From contig NC_088321.1 of NCBI RefSeq assembly GCF_910592395.1, positions 4,218,001 through 4,282,000 on the forward strand: DNA of 64,000 bases. The letters run 5' to 3'. Position numbers and translations under genes: made by a program. The notes under the pieces were generated by a model. The model made no database searches and was not told the DNA's origin. It saw only the letters and a program-made list of their open reading frames with translations. Positions 1-8,951 of the stretch are shown one piece after another. Positions within the stretch are counted from its first letter, which is position 1. The number at the start of each line of letters is the position of its first letter. Source of the DNA: Lineus longissimus (lineage: Eukaryota > Nemertea > Pilidiophora > Heteronemertea > Lineidae).

Positions 1-1875
1 CTGCTTGTACTCTGCTACGCGACGAATGCACTCCCGTGGACAGCGCAGACGGATAGCGCTGAATTTTTGAGCGCTTACACGAAGCGCGGAAAAAATTCTT
101 CAAGCACAATATCACGGGAGGGCATTTGTCGCGGGCGTCAATGATGCACCTTTCAACGCCCCGGGACCCTCGGACTTTGGGCCTCGTATTTCGGGCGTTG
201 AAAGGGACATTATACCTACTACTTGCTTCCGCGCAGGATACACCACGAACAATAGATAAGTGAATATCCACAAACAATATTTGATAATTATCGTGATTAT
301 TGTGGGCAGCTCAAAAAATATGTTTTGTACAAGTCCCAAAAAATCAGTGCGATATACTTTTCTTGAAACCCATTATATCCTATTGAAGCGAATTCTGCTG
401 TAATTGATGCAGCTACACGTCGCACATGTTGGTAATAATTTTTGATTTTGAAGATTTGGATACATGTTATCAACTAATTAGCCTATACTTTTACTGTCCA
501 TCTTCTTCTGAATTGGGTCATCTAGTTGAAAATAAATAAATCCGCGTTCATACGAACAAGCCCGAGGATGTAAAGAATTATTACTGAGTACATGTATATC
601 GCTTTTCAAAAATCTAAAAATGGTTGATAAAAGAAAGACAAAAATGCCTCGCGTTTTGAAACACTATTTCTCCACGTAGGTTGGTTAATCATTGGCAACA
701 CGTGACCCCTCGACTCCATTTGGACTTAAGTTTTTGACTTGGCTTAGCCAAAATATCATGAATTATGACAAAAACTTAAGGACTCTTGAAAAACCGGGCC
801 CTGCATATAGATTGACTGTTGGCTGAGAAGATATGTACATGTACCTGCATTTCTACGGTCGGCTGAAGAGGTGCCAGCTTTTCCACTGTCGTCTGAAGTG
901 ATACCAGTGACTGAAACGCAGAGCAAGTGAACATTACACCTCTTTGCATTGTCTATGGCTTCGAATAATGGAGAAGCATGATTCACTCAACTATTTATCA
1001 TAATCAAGGGGATAACCCGTAATGGAATCGGATATCAATTTAGTAACGAAGTAATTTCCAACGTAGTTGGGGACGGACATTTCAGCGAGAATAGTTTGGT
1101 GTTGAGGGAAATGCCAACGAATAAAAGCTCACAAAATAACATATCATCTCCCGAACTTTATCAACAGGAAATACGTGGAAGAATACATGGAGCAACAAAC
1201 TCCTCGTACCCGTATCCAGCATCTTGCAAGAAGATTCATAGAGAGACAAACCCCAAAATAAAGCCTTCACCGCCGTCTAGCAAACCAGAGTAGCCACACA
1301 AGCCAGAAGATATGGACCCCTGCACAAGACGCCCATTGGCAAAGCTCTAAATAACTAAACCTCACAGCAACCAAACATCCAGAAAAGCCCCAACAACTCA
1401 TCTCCATCTATCGTCATGTTAAACCAACTTCTGAATTGACCCCTCACAGAACACACCAACACTGAGACGCCCCTCCACAGAATAAATTACTGAAGTAGCT
1501 ATAAATAGCTGGAACAGTTCACAATCTCCAACAGCATTTTGCAGAACCAACCACGGGAGCGTCCCTGATTGCTGAAATGAAGCAACAAAGTTAAATGCCA
1601 CCGGCTAACAAGATGGGTACAAGACGACTTAGATTGCCGGTGAAACTTCTGCTCAAAGTTCCGGGGCTATAGTATTCCAACTGATCAAGCCAAGTTGAAG
1701 TCCTCAAGCATATCGTCACAATTAAAACCTTAACTGAGGAGATTTGTGGGGAGATAGATCCTCTGTAGACAAGACTGGTGTATGTCTATGCTGATGAGCA
1801 GGTTTACAGTTCGAATACACAAGATTAAAGATTTGTCAATTTTCACCTTCAAGTTGCTTTCTTGCACGATTAATT
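1..1875. other. Host flank, no recognised gene
   Basis: No open frame here resembles a known family, and the short frames present are of the length expected by chance. I see no transposon termini. The stretch ends at the target-site duplication of the Polinton at 1876. Confidence 0.5.
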
Positions 1876-1881
1876 TGAGTA
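1876..1881. repeat. Target-site duplication TGAGTA, left
   Basis: The six bases immediately before the left terminal repeat match those immediately after the right one (20674-20679). A 6-bp duplication is what Polinton integrases make. Confidence 0.9.
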
Positions 1882-2126
1882 AGAATATATGTATTGTGGT
1901 GGTAGGAATCTAGGTAATTCTAAGCTATTTTAACAAAAGCCCTTACAGGCCTTTTTGTCTCAAATTAGCTTAGAAACCCCTAAGAACCAGACACCACAAT
2001 ACATATATTCTATCATTCATTAGATTCCCAGTGAAGCGTTGCAGTGAAATGGTAAGGTAATACTAGAGTTCAATGGGTTAATGTAATCATGACTTACTGT
2101 ATTCCAACAGAAAGTACACGTCAATA
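1882..2126 (+). repeat. Polinton left terminal inverted repeat
   Basis: Matches the reverse complement of 20404-20673 almost base for base. The right copy is 25 bp longer because it holds an internal duplication of a segment containing GCAACGCTTCACTG. The outer 130 bp (1882-2011) form an imperfect palindrome whose two ends are identical for 20 bp. Confidence 0.9.
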
Positions 2127-2209
2127 GCTTTTTTCCGTGCATTTTACCTGATATATGATGTTGGCACTGTTCACTGCATGTACATAATTTTACTAGTAAA
2201 TAAATAGAA

Positions 2210-3466
2210 ATGGCAACAGGATATTTATTAAATACCGAAAGGGCACATAAGATTCCACTTGGTTTAAAAGCTGAGAGGCAGCATCATATCATTACTCATA
2301 ACCCCTCATCTGCTAACCCCAAAGAAACACTGTATGTTAGAATACCTGCATTGCGAGAGAATACATTCTTTGTACCTAAATCTCTTTATCTGTCTGCTGA
2401 TGTAACCATTTCTGGTGATTCTAAAAATAGTGTTGTAAATAATCTTGGTAGAAACCTGATTTCAAAGATGGTGGTTAAGTGGGGAACAGAGCAGATATTT
2501 GACCTTGACGAATACAGTCATTATTCTACATTTAAAGATCTGTGGTTTACAGAAGAAGAAAGAAATGATAGAGTTTTTCAGGGTATTCAGTCAAAAAATC
2601 TTAGAGAATTAAGATCAGGAGTCGCTGAAGCTGATGTCACTGGAGAAACAGCTAATGAAAAGACTTTAAAGAAAGTGTTTGACAAGAAGTACAAAATACC
2701 ATTAGATTTTGAACTATTCCATCATCATGCTCCATTTTACAAGTTTCCAATTCAAGAAGATGTTATCATTGAAATAACTTTAGCACCAAAGGAGGAAATC
2801 ATAGTCACCACAACCACAGCTAGCATGGGCTACAAACTAGAGAATATTTGTTTTGAATATGATACCGTAGCCAACAAAATGATTGCTAGTCAATTGAGTA
2901 ACAAGTACAACTCTGGATTCTCAATATTTTATGATTGGGTAGACCATTTTAAGACAGTCAATGTTACTGCTAATGAAACACTAATTAATGAGAACATCAA
3001 CTTTCCAAGAATGTCTATTAAAGGATTATTATTACTATTTGTGTCTGACTATGTAGATGGAGCTAGAGATTCAGAGAAGTTTGAAAACCCTAACATAAGT
3101 AAAGTGCAGATCACAATAGAGGGTGTTGCCAATCAGGTGTTCCCAGAAGGAATGAGAATGATGGATCAATGGGAGGAGATCAAGAAACATTTTATGTCTG
3201 AAGATTTGAAGAAAACTCATGACTGTAACATGACCATGGAAAAATACTATGGTGATTCTAATCACTATGGTTTATGGTTGGACCTGAGAACTTCTGAGGA
3301 TAATCGTCTTCACGGATCAGGAAAGAAGCTCCAGAACACAAAAGATGGTATTCAATTATCTATTACAAAGAAATCTGGAAAGGGACCATACAAAATGCAC
3401 ATATTCGTGGTTTCTGACGCCCAGGTAAACATCCAGAATTCTCAGATTGCTTCACTCCAGCACTGA
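2210..3466 (+). CDS. Double-jelly-roll major capsid protein (hexon-like)
   Basis: A 418-residue protein that would form the pseudo-hexagonal capsomers of a Polinton/adintovirus particle. Features seen are the N-terminal NLGRNLISKMVVKW strand region (about residues 82-95), the FKDLWFTEEER segment about 20 residues later, and a mid-protein block with IIEITLAP, the pattern I associate with Polinton hexons. It lies first in the plus-strand capsid block, 113 bp before a small membrane protein and upstream of the penton-like gene. The ATG follows AAATAGAA, like other starts in this element. It is shorter than many Polinton hexons (often over 500 residues). No double-hairpin repeat interrupts it. 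The assignment is from sequence pattern and context, not from a fold search. Confidence 0.85.
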   Translation: MATGYLLNTERAHKIPLGLKAERQHHIITHNPSSANPKETLYVRIPALRENTFFVPKSLYLSADVTISGDSKNSVVNNLGRNLISKMVVKWGTEQIFDLDEYSHYSTFKDLWFTEEERNDRVFQGIQSKNLRELRSGVAEADVTGETANEKTLKKVFDKKYKIPLDFELFHHHAPFYKFPIQEDVIIEITLAPKEEIIVTTTTASMGYKLENICFEYDTVANKMIASQLSNKYNSGFSIFYDWVDHFKTVNVTANETLINENINFPRMSIKGLLLLFVSDYVDGARDSEKFENPNISKVQITIEGVANQVFPEGMRMMDQWEEIKKHFMSEDLKKTHDCNMTMEKYYGDSNHYGLWLDLRTSEDNRLHGSGKKLQNTKDGIQLSITKKSGKGPYKMHIFVVSDAQVNIQNSQIASLQH

Positions 3467-3578
3467 GGTGCTGCAAGAACAAAGTTCGCTCCAACACTGA
3501 AACAAAGTTCGTACAACACTAAATTAAATACTGAATACTAGATAAATGAGTTTTACTAGTGATTTTCTAAGTAATTAA
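3467..3578 (+). repeat. Spacer with degenerate half-hairpins
   Basis: Between the capsid gene and the next gene lie two single hairpins of the double-hairpin family: GAAC-AAA-GTTC at 3477-3487 and a decayed one near 3500-3510. They look like remnants of inserted double-hairpin repeats. Confidence 0.5.
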
Positions 3579-3815
3579 ATGGATACACCAGGAAAGAAAG
3601 ATATCATAAATACACTGTATCAAAGTTTACTGTTGGCATCAACAACAATTGGTTACTCTATGTTACTGAAAAGGTTCTTGAGAATCAATATTGGTCCCCC
3701 AAGTCAGGCCAACCTAGAGGAAATTCTTAAACTGGGCGGAACTGTAGCTATTAGTAATGGAACATTAGAGTACCTTTACGATCAAGGAATCCTACCCAGA
3801 AATATTATGAAGTAA
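3579..3815 (+). CDS. Small membrane protein of the capsid block
   Basis: A 78-residue protein with a hydrophobic N-terminal segment (about residues 15-28) and a second moderately hydrophobic stretch (about 48-62). Small proteins of this kind recur between the hexon and penton genes of invertebrate Polintons. Its function is unknown; a virion-membrane or assembly role is inference from position. The start is ATG in a TTAAATGG context, 112 bp after the capsid stop and 57 bp before the penton-like gene. Confidence 0.7.
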   Translation: MDTPGKKDIINTLYQSLLLASTTIGYSMLLKRFLRINIGPPSQANLEEILKLGGTVAISNGTLEYLYDQGILPRNIMK

Positions 3816-3872
3816 GAATAATTTACTTATTTGATAAAAGGTAAATTTGAAAACGAAAATTTGCTTAAGTAA

Positions 3873-4640
3873 ATGGTTACTGTAATGAACATAGATTCAA
3901 GTGACTATCCAGATCAGAGTTCAAGTGATTTAACAGTCAATCTCAAGACTGAAATTCAGGATGCATGTAGCATCACTTTAACTTTTGCAGTAATACCTTG
4001 TACATTCTACAACATAAGTGCAGCCAGGGAGAATAACCGAATCAAAGTTAAGGGGTTTGATGTGGCAGAGATTACGCTACCAGATGGTCTCTATGACCTA
4101 CAGAGCTTTTCAAAAGTATTTGCGGATAAGTTGAAAGAAAATAGTATGAGTAGAGGTGCTGTCAGATTTGACCTTGAAGAACCAACAGGTAAGGCCATCT
4201 TACACTTCCTAAAGAGAAAAAATGAGGCGCATTATCAGATCTATTTTATTGGTAAATGTAATGAATTATTTGGCATGAAATCAGAATGGCCTTACCCTTT
4301 AGACAATAAAAGTAAGGATGATGTTGTAAGCGAGAAACCCATCAATTTTAGACCAATTAACCATTTTGTTTTTCACTGTGACATAATCGAATCTAATAGT
4401 GTATTAAGTAATGGTGAAGCATCTGATGTGCTAACCACAAGACCAATAAAGGAAGCTAATTTTGGGGATTTAATAGCATACACATTTGAGAAACCAATAG
4501 CAATTCCCTGTAAACCAAGATTCAATAAGCTGAATATTCGCTTAACTGATGAAAAAGGTGAAATCATCGATCTTAATGGTCATAATGTACAGTACCAATT
4601 GGTATTAACTCGAGCTATGCTCTCAGGGACACATCATTGA
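3873..4640 (+). CDS. Penton-like minor capsid protein
   Basis: A 255-residue protein with the N-terminal DSSDYPDQSSSDLTV and SITLTFAVIPCTFYNI segments and a C-terminal FNKLNIRLTDEKGE segment, the pattern of Polinton minor capsid (single jelly-roll) proteins that fill fivefold vertices. It starts in a TAAATGG context. The last residues (TRAMLSGTHH) are read from a truncated double-hairpin repeat at 4612-4628, so the native C-terminus has been replaced. A second protein of related layout is encoded at 13111-14123. The fold assignment needs a profile or structure comparison. Confidence 0.75.
   Translation: MVTVMNIDSSDYPDQSSSDLTVNLKTEIQDACSITLTFAVIPCTFYNISAARENNRIKVKGFDVAEITLPDGLYDLQSFSKVFADKLKENSMSRGAVRFDLEEPTGKAILHFLKRKNEAHYQIYFIGKCNELFGMKSEWPYPLDNKSKDDVVSEKPINFRPINHFVFHCDIIESNSVLSNGEASDVLTTRPIKEANFGDLIAYTFEKPIAIPCKPRFNKLNIRLTDEKGEIIDLNGHNVQYQLVLTRAMLSGTHH
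4612..4628 (+). repeat. Double-hairpin element, truncated
   Basis: First stem GAGC-TAT-GCTC and spacer TCA are intact, but the second hairpin is cut off after GG. It supplies the C-terminal codons of the penton-like gene. Confidence 0.7.
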
Positions 4641-4662
4641 AATTAAAATTCATTGGAATTAA

Positions 4663-5121
4663 ATGGCTGGCATTGGCATGTTATTTGGATCTGCAATAAT
4701 CAATGGATTAGCATTCACTGGATCCGGTTACCTTTTTAAAAAACTAGACAAGAATGGCTATGAGACTGAAGTGAAAAGACATGATTTGGCTCAGGAGCAA
4801 TTACAAAAAGCTTCAACCGAATGGGAGGAGCATAGGAAAAGTACCATTGACTTCGTTAATCTTGAATTAAAGAGAGAAAGAGACGCTTCTATTGATTTTA
4901 ACAATACTGATTCAGCACTTACTGTTTACAATCATTTACATCCAGAAAGAACTATTGTACTACCTCAGCGACCACAATTAAGTGATTACTACCAACCTAG
5001 TGATGAAATGAAGAAATACGAGTACCTATGGATTATCCTAGGACTTAGTGGTTTAGGGTTAATAATTTATTATTTTACTAGGGTTAGAAAGACTAAGACA
5101 ACTGATCGGACACAGTCCTGA
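4663..5121 (+). CDS. Conserved Polinton membrane protein
   Basis: A 152-residue protein with a glycine-rich hydrophobic N-terminus (residues 3-25), a charged coiled-coil-like middle (about 30-75) and a C-terminal transmembrane segment (LWIILGLSGLGLIIYY). The end of the capsid block and a homologous fragment at 29437-29766 in the second Polinton show it is a conserved element gene. The stop codon and last residues lie in a double-hairpin repeat (5108-5132); the homologous copy ends without that tail. The start is in an ATTAAATGG context 22 bp after the penton-like gene. The role, perhaps in an inner virion membrane, is unproven. Confidence 0.75.
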   Translation: MAGIGMLFGSAIINGLAFTGSGYLFKKLDKNGYETEVKRHDLAQEQLQKASTEWEEHRKSTIDFVNLELKRERDASIDFNNTDSALTVYNHLHPERTIVLPQRPQLSDYYQPSDEMKKYEYLWIILGLSGLGLIIYYFTRVRKTKTTDRTQS

Positions 5122-5132
5122 GAGCATAGCTC
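5108..5132 (-). repeat. Double-hairpin element
   Basis: On the minus strand: stem GAGC-TAT-GCTC, spacer TCA, stem GGAC-TGT-GTCC. On the plus strand it provides the TGA stop of the preceding gene. Confidence 0.85.
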
Positions 5133-5146
5133 GATGAGAAGCGGGA

Positions 5147-5767
5147 CTAAGATTTTTGATGTGAAAGAGTAAATCCAAATGGATGTTGTAGTCTAATGAT
5201 CAGTTTTGATCCTTTTTTCATCTTAAGTTCTTCTATGTAGTACTGTCTTTTCTCCTTAGGAATAACACTGTTTTCTTCTAAGGCATCTTTCATGGCTGAT
5301 TCATCCTTATTAAAAAATAATACTAAAATTCTTATGTTCTCTCTGTAGTCCTTGACAACTGAATTGTACTTCTGAACTAGTAACCAAACAGTGAGATTGT
5401 AGTGCCTGCCGGAAAAGGCAAGATTACATAACTCGGACACCTTCTTTTTTGTGTCTCTCAAATTAGCACAGTCATCAATGAGGAATAATGTGTTAGAACC
5501 AGCAAAGGTCAGAGTAGCAAACTGAAGCACAAGGTCCAAATTACTGGCCACAGCTTCGGGATTAACGATGTAGACGTTCTTGTCTTGGTAAATCCATTTC
5601 CTTTCATATGTCTTATTGTTGAAATATGTTGGACAGAAAATGACTATGTTCTGGAACTTGTGCCGATACTCCTTTTCTAAGAGGTCAAGGGCAAAATATG
5701 TCTTACCACAATTGGTAACACCAGAAATTAACATATTGTGTGGCTCGTAAATAAATACTTCACTCAT
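5147..5767 (-). CDS. DNA-packaging ATPase (A32/FtsK-HerA type)
   Basis: A 206-residue P-loop ATPase expected to translocate the genome into capsids. Walker A is GVTNCGKT at residues 16-23, and Walker B is the hydrophobic strand TLFLIDDC near residues 93-100. A polar segment LVQKYNSV near 130 fits the sensor region. Length and motif spacing match Polinton and adintovirus ATPases. It is divergent from the integrase gene; the two starts share the palindromic ten bases CATTTAAATG at 5765-5774, leaving no room for separate conventional promoters. No double-hairpin repeat lies inside it. Confidence 0.88.
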   Translation of the reverse strand: MSEVFIYEPHNMLISGVTNCGKTYFALDLLEKEYRHKFQNIVIFCPTYFNNKTYERKWIYQDKNVYIVNPEAVASNLDLVLQFATLTFAGSNTLFLIDDCANLRDTKKKVSELCNLAFSGRHYNLTVWLLVQKYNSVVKDYRENIRILVLFFNKDESAMKDALEENSVIPKEKRQYYIEELKMKKGSKLIIRLQHPFGFTLSHQKS

Positions 5768-5774
5768 TTAAATG
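5765..5774. promoter_or_regulatory. Shared divergent start CATTTAAATG
   Basis: This palindrome holds the ATG of the ATPase on the minus strand and the ATG of the integrase on the plus strand. The same TTAAATG context precedes most starts in the element, so it may be a bidirectional core promoter or initiation signal. Confidence 0.5.
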
Positions 5775-6923
5775 AATGTAAAGGATGACACACAGCAGTA
5801 TCTAAGGGATTTGTACTACAACCCTGAGAGTCCCGTGGCTTACAGTTCTTTGAGTAAAATCTGGAAACAGGTCAAGGAAGATATGACTTCGTCACGAGAG
5901 CAGAGCACAACTTCGTTGTTAGGGACAAAGTCCCGCTCAGGAAAACTTATTAAAAAAAAAGAAGTGAAAGAATTTCTAGAAACACTACCAACTCATCAAC
6001 TACACAAACCGGCCATTAAGAAATTCACCTTCAGGAAGACAATGGTATCGTACATCGATCAACAATGGCAAGCAGATCTGGTTGACATGCAGAAATTCGA
6101 GAAACAAAATAAAGGCAACAGATTCATTTTAACAGTCATAGATCTATTTAGTCGTTTTTCTTGGGCTCTAGCAATTAAGAGTAAGAGGGGAGAAGAAATC
6201 AGAGATGCATTCAAATTGATTTTCAGAGAAGCAAAACCAACGAAAATCCAGTTTGATGACGGTAAAGAATTTTACAACAAACACTTCAAGGAACTCTTAA
6301 CAGAAAATGACATAGAATGGTTCTCCACAAAATCTGATAAGAAGGCAGCAGTAGTAGAGAGATTCAATAGAACCCTTAAAGAAAAAATGTGGCGTTATTT
6401 CACCGCTAAGGAGACTGACAAGTGGATTGACGTTCTGGATGACCTGGTCAGCGGCTACAATAACACATTTCACTCATCAATAGGTATGAAACCTGTAGAC
6501 GCCAGAAAGATGGAAAACGAAGGAACAGTGTGGTACAATCTTTACGGTCTTCACCTCAAAGAGACATTTGGTGATCCAAAGTACAAAGTAGGTGACAGTG
6601 TAAGAATTTCAAAGTACAAGTCCATTTTCGGTAAAGGTTACATGCCCAACTACACTGAGGAGGTGTTCCAAATCAAACAGATCATATTTACTCACCCTAT
6701 CGTCTACCAGCTTGAGGATTACCACAAAGAAGAAATTCAAGGATATTTCTATGAAGAGGAATTGAGCTATGTTCCTAATCCTGACCAGCTAGAGTACAAG
6801 ATCGAGAAAATCCTAAGGTACAAGACCAGTAAAGGCAAGAAATACGGATTAGTGAAGTGGAAGGGTTACAGTGATAAGTTCAATGAATGGTTACCAGTTT
6901 CTGATATCAAATCATTGAAATGA
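5772..6923 (+). CDS. Retroviral-type integrase with C-terminal chromodomain
   Basis: A 383-residue DDE integrase that would insert the element and produce the 6-bp duplication seen. The catalytic core has DLVDMQ (D102), IQFDDGKEF (D162/D163) and AAVVERFNR (E196). A chromodomain follows at about residues 338-383, with YGLVKWKGY and FNEWLPVSDI, the aromatic-cage type sequence found in Polinton and chromovirus integrases. Residues 37-57 are read from two double-hairpin repeats (5884-5934) between the N-terminal and core parts. The homologous integrase of the second Polinton, at 45540-51662, has no such segment. The start shares CATTTAAATG with the ATPase. Confidence 0.92.
   Translation: MNVKDDTQQYLRDLYYNPESPVAYSSLSKIWKQVKEDMTSSREQSTTSLLGTKSRSGKLIKKKEVKEFLETLPTHQLHKPAIKKFTFRKTMVSYIDQQWQADLVDMQKFEKQNKGNRFILTVIDLFSRFSWALAIKSKRGEEIRDAFKLIFREAKPTKIQFDDGKEFYNKHFKELLTENDIEWFSTKSDKKAAVVERFNRTLKEKMWRYFTAKETDKWIDVLDDLVSGYNNTFHSSIGMKPVDARKMENEGTVWYNLYGLHLKETFGDPKYKVGDSVRISKYKSIFGKGYMPNYTEEVFQIKQIIFTHPIVYQLEDYHKEEIQGYFYEEELSYVPNPDQLEYKIEKILRYKTSKGKKYGLVKWKGYSDKFNEWLPVSDIKSLK
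5884..5934 (-). repeat. Two adjacent double-hairpin elements in the integrase gene
   Basis: The first has stems TGAC-TTC-GTCA and GAGC-AGA-GCAC with spacer CGA (5884-5908). The second has CAAC-TTC-GTTG and GGAC-AAA-GTCC (5908-5934). TGAC/GTCA and CAAC/GTTG are paired changes from the family consensus. Both are read through in frame. Confidence 0.65.
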
Positions 6924-6939
6924 AATAAAGTCTCTAAAG

Positions 6940-6964
6940 TGACTTAAGTCACAAGAACAAGTTC
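6940..6964 (-). repeat. Double-hairpin-like element after the integrase
   Basis: TGAC-TTAA-GTCA, spacer CAA, GAAC-AA-GTTC. The same two-stem plan with altered loop lengths, in the spacer between the integrase and the next gene. Confidence 0.55.
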
Positions 6965-7011
6965 GAAAAACGTAATTTAAAAAAAAAATGTCCTACTAAA
7001 TAAAGAAAGAA

Positions 7012-7998
7012 ATGGATGGAGCAATATTTAATGCTACTGTCAATGTGTATCAGCAACAACCTATGTATCAGCAGCAACCTATGTTTCAGCAGCAACCTAT
7101 GTATCAGCAACAACCAGTAATTTCAGGACCTACAATTTATTGTGTTAAGTGCTGTGAAAAGAAACCTGAAATTAATTTTGAAAAGAACAGGCGTAATAAA
7201 CTACTTGATTACTGTAAAGAATGTGGTTCAAGTAAAATCAAGGGATGTAATAAATGTTATGAAAATAAATTACTAAGTGATGGTGAATTTGGTAAAGACG
7301 GAAATAGAGGTAACTGCAGATCATGTTTTAATTCATATTACAAAAAGGATTACCTTGACCAAAATGGTAATAGAGACAGACACAAAATTAGAGTTGGTCT
7401 AAACCGCATTTCTAAGGGAGTGTGTACTCGAGCTCTGCTCTCAGGACGAAGTCCGACCGGTAATTCATCATTCAATCTAGGATGTACAGACAGTTTCTTC
7501 TCACAGTGGTTAGAGTACCAGAGGAGTCTATCTACAATAGGACAAAGTCCCGAGAACAGAGTTCGAATAGTAGAAGAAGAGTTGGATCATGTCTTACCAA
7601 TCAAGGAATTCAAAGATAAACCTGAACTGTGCTTTGCTTGGTTTAACATTAGACCAATGTCTAAAACACAAAACAGACAGAAGAGTGCTAAAGTAGACTA
7701 CACACTATTTAAGGATCAATTGGATAGGTCAATGGATTTCATGGTAAGAATGAGAAGTGAAAACTGGTTTGTCTTTCGAGACCAGGATGTAATACCAAAT
7801 TGGAAAATAGTGATATCACAGCATTTCGGGGATTATCTTCGTGATGAAAATATGATTCTGCTTGATAGATTATCGAATTTAAATAATAACATGAGAATGA
7901 ACCAGAACATTAACATATGTAGTCAGACAGAAATCATAAACGAGATGATTAAGTTGAATAATAGACTTGAAAGAAATTTACTCTTTGCAGTGAATTGA
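7012..7998 (+). CDS. Zinc-cluster protein with HNH-like nuclease motif
   Basis: A 328-residue protein. Residues 13-40 are imperfect QQQPMY repeats. A cysteine-rich zone follows (about 46-115), with CVKCCEKK, YCKECGSSK, CNKCY and CRSCF, fitting two or three zinc sites. Near residues 188-225, LDHVLPIKEF, then WFNIRPMSKTQNRQK, resembles an HNH nuclease (Asp-His strand followed by an N...N helix). A nicking, resolution or homing activity is inference. Two double-hairpin repeats are read in frame (7430-7454 and 7540-7564), giving RALLSGRSPT and GQSPENRV. No other function is evident. Confidence 0.55.
   Translation: MDGAIFNATVNVYQQQPMYQQQPMFQQQPMYQQQPVISGPTIYCVKCCEKKPEINFEKNRRNKLLDYCKECGSSKIKGCNKCYENKLLSDGEFGKDGNRGNCRSCFNSYYKKDYLDQNGNRDRHKIRVGLNRISKGVCTRALLSGRSPTGNSSFNLGCTDSFFSQWLEYQRSLSTIGQSPENRVRIVEEELDHVLPIKEFKDKPELCFAWFNIRPMSKTQNRQKSAKVDYTLFKDQLDRSMDFMVRMRSENWFVFRDQDVIPNWKIVISQHFGDYLRDENMILLDRLSNLNNNMRMNQNINICSQTEIINEMIKLNNRLERNLLFAVN
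7430..7454 (+). repeat. Double-hairpin element
   Basis: Consensus copy: GAGC-TCT-GCTC, TCA, GGAC-GAA-GTCC. It lies within the zinc/HNH-like gene and is in frame. Confidence 0.88.
7540..7564 (-). repeat. Double-hairpin element, compensated stem
   Basis: On the minus strand: GAAC-TCT-GTTC, TCG, GGAC-TTT-GTCC. The first stem carries the paired change GAGC/GCTC to GAAC/GTTC. In frame in the same gene. Confidence 0.85.
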
Positions 7999-8017
7999 TT
8001 TTATTTTACTTAATTAA

Positions 8018-8287
8018 ATGAATAGAACTTGGGGTTACACAAAACGACCACGTAATTGGAAAGAAAGATTAGAACGATTTCATAGAGAATTAGAGGCAGA
8101 AGTAGAGTCAAAGTTGGAGCCTGGTCCCGAAAAACCTTTAAAACCTGCTGTGCCTGCTGGGACAGAAAAACCTGTTGGGTCAGAAAAACCTTTAAAATTT
8201 AATGTACTTCAAAAACCTGTAGTGTCTGTAGGATCAACACTAAACACTAGAAATGACAGAACAACTGATTCTAGTTATTCCCACTAA
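8018..8287 (+). CDS. Small Pro/Lys/Glu-rich protein
   Basis: An 89-residue protein of unknown function. A basic, aromatic N-terminus (NRTWGYTKRPRNWKERLERF) precedes repeated EKPLKP and EKPVGS units. No transmembrane segment is visible. It starts in a TTAATTAAATG context 19 bp after the preceding stop and ends 4 bp before the next start, consistent with a compact plus-strand gene cluster. Confidence 0.5.
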   Translation: MNRTWGYTKRPRNWKERLERFHRELEAEVESKLEPGPEKPLKPAVPAGTEKPVGSEKPLKFNVLQKPVVSVGSTLNTRNDRTTDSSYSH

Positions 8288-8291
8288 TTAA

Positions 8292-8951
8292 ATGGATGGA
8301 GACAACAAGGTTTATCCAGATTTAAGTAATTTAAACTCTGAAAGTCATTTGAACTATGAAAGGTCTGAAAAGCATACAGAAAGTAACCCTCAGGCTTTCA
8401 GACTACAACAAATATGTGAGGTTAAGAGTTTCTTAGAAAGCGAGATTGAATTTAGAAGAAAGATATTTTCAAAGTACAAAAAAGCATTTAGCGTAATTAC
8501 TGGCATTAGCCACTTCCTTAATTTAACTAGCGTAGCAGCCGGATCTGTTGGTGTTTCCGCTCTAGCTGGTGTCATCACGGCACCGATAGGCTTAGCTTTG
8601 GGTGGCGTAACAATAGGTAGTGCCATTATTTCATCAGCCTTAGGCTGGGAGAAAAAGAATATTCTTAAGAAAATTGAAAAGCATGAGAATATCAGAATGT
8701 TGGCAATTTCAAAACTGAACACAATCAATGATTTGGTTAGTAAAGCCTTAACCGATTCTCACATATCTACAGATGAGTTTACTTTGATTCTCAAGGAGAA
8801 GGAGAAATACATTTCGATGAAAAATGCCATTAGGAAAAAACAAAGGGAGGCAAGTTCAGCTGTTGATGTAGAGTCTTTAAAGAAGACTTTTTTAGAAGAA
8901 GGAAAAAAACTAGCACAGACAGAGATGCTAGAAAAACTAAAAGTTCAGTAA
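8292..8951 (+). CDS. Hydrophobic-hairpin protein, unknown function
   Basis: A 219-residue protein. The middle (about residues 77-122) is a long Gly/Ala-rich hydrophobic segment with a central turn, suggesting a membrane-inserting hairpin. It is flanked by charged helices; the C-terminal half (about 125-219) looks coiled coil. Proteins with this plan are common among Polinton accessory genes and superficially recall apolipoprotein-L-type membrane hairpins, but I cannot assign a function. The start is in an ATTAAATGG context. Confidence 0.6.
   Translation: MDGDNKVYPDLSNLNSESHLNYERSEKHTESNPQAFRLQQICEVKSFLESEIEFRRKIFSKYKKAFSVITGISHFLNLTSVAAGSVGVSALAGVITAPIGLALGGVTIGSAIISSALGWEKKNILKKIEKHENIRMLAISKLNTINDLVSKALTDSHISTDEFTLILKEKEKYISMKNAIRKKQREASSAVDVESLKKTFLEEGKKLAQTEMLEKLKVQ

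Noticed and set aside
1096-1293. Possible small host gene
   Set aside because: 65 codons with no recognisable feature and an overlapping antisense frame of the same length. Compatible with chance.
7430-7454. Hammerhead-type ribozyme (GGACGAA... resembles part of a hammerhead stem II)
   Set aside because: The conserved CUGAUGA and GAAA core positions are absent and the two hairpins are independent. The resemblance is only the GGAC/GTCC stem.
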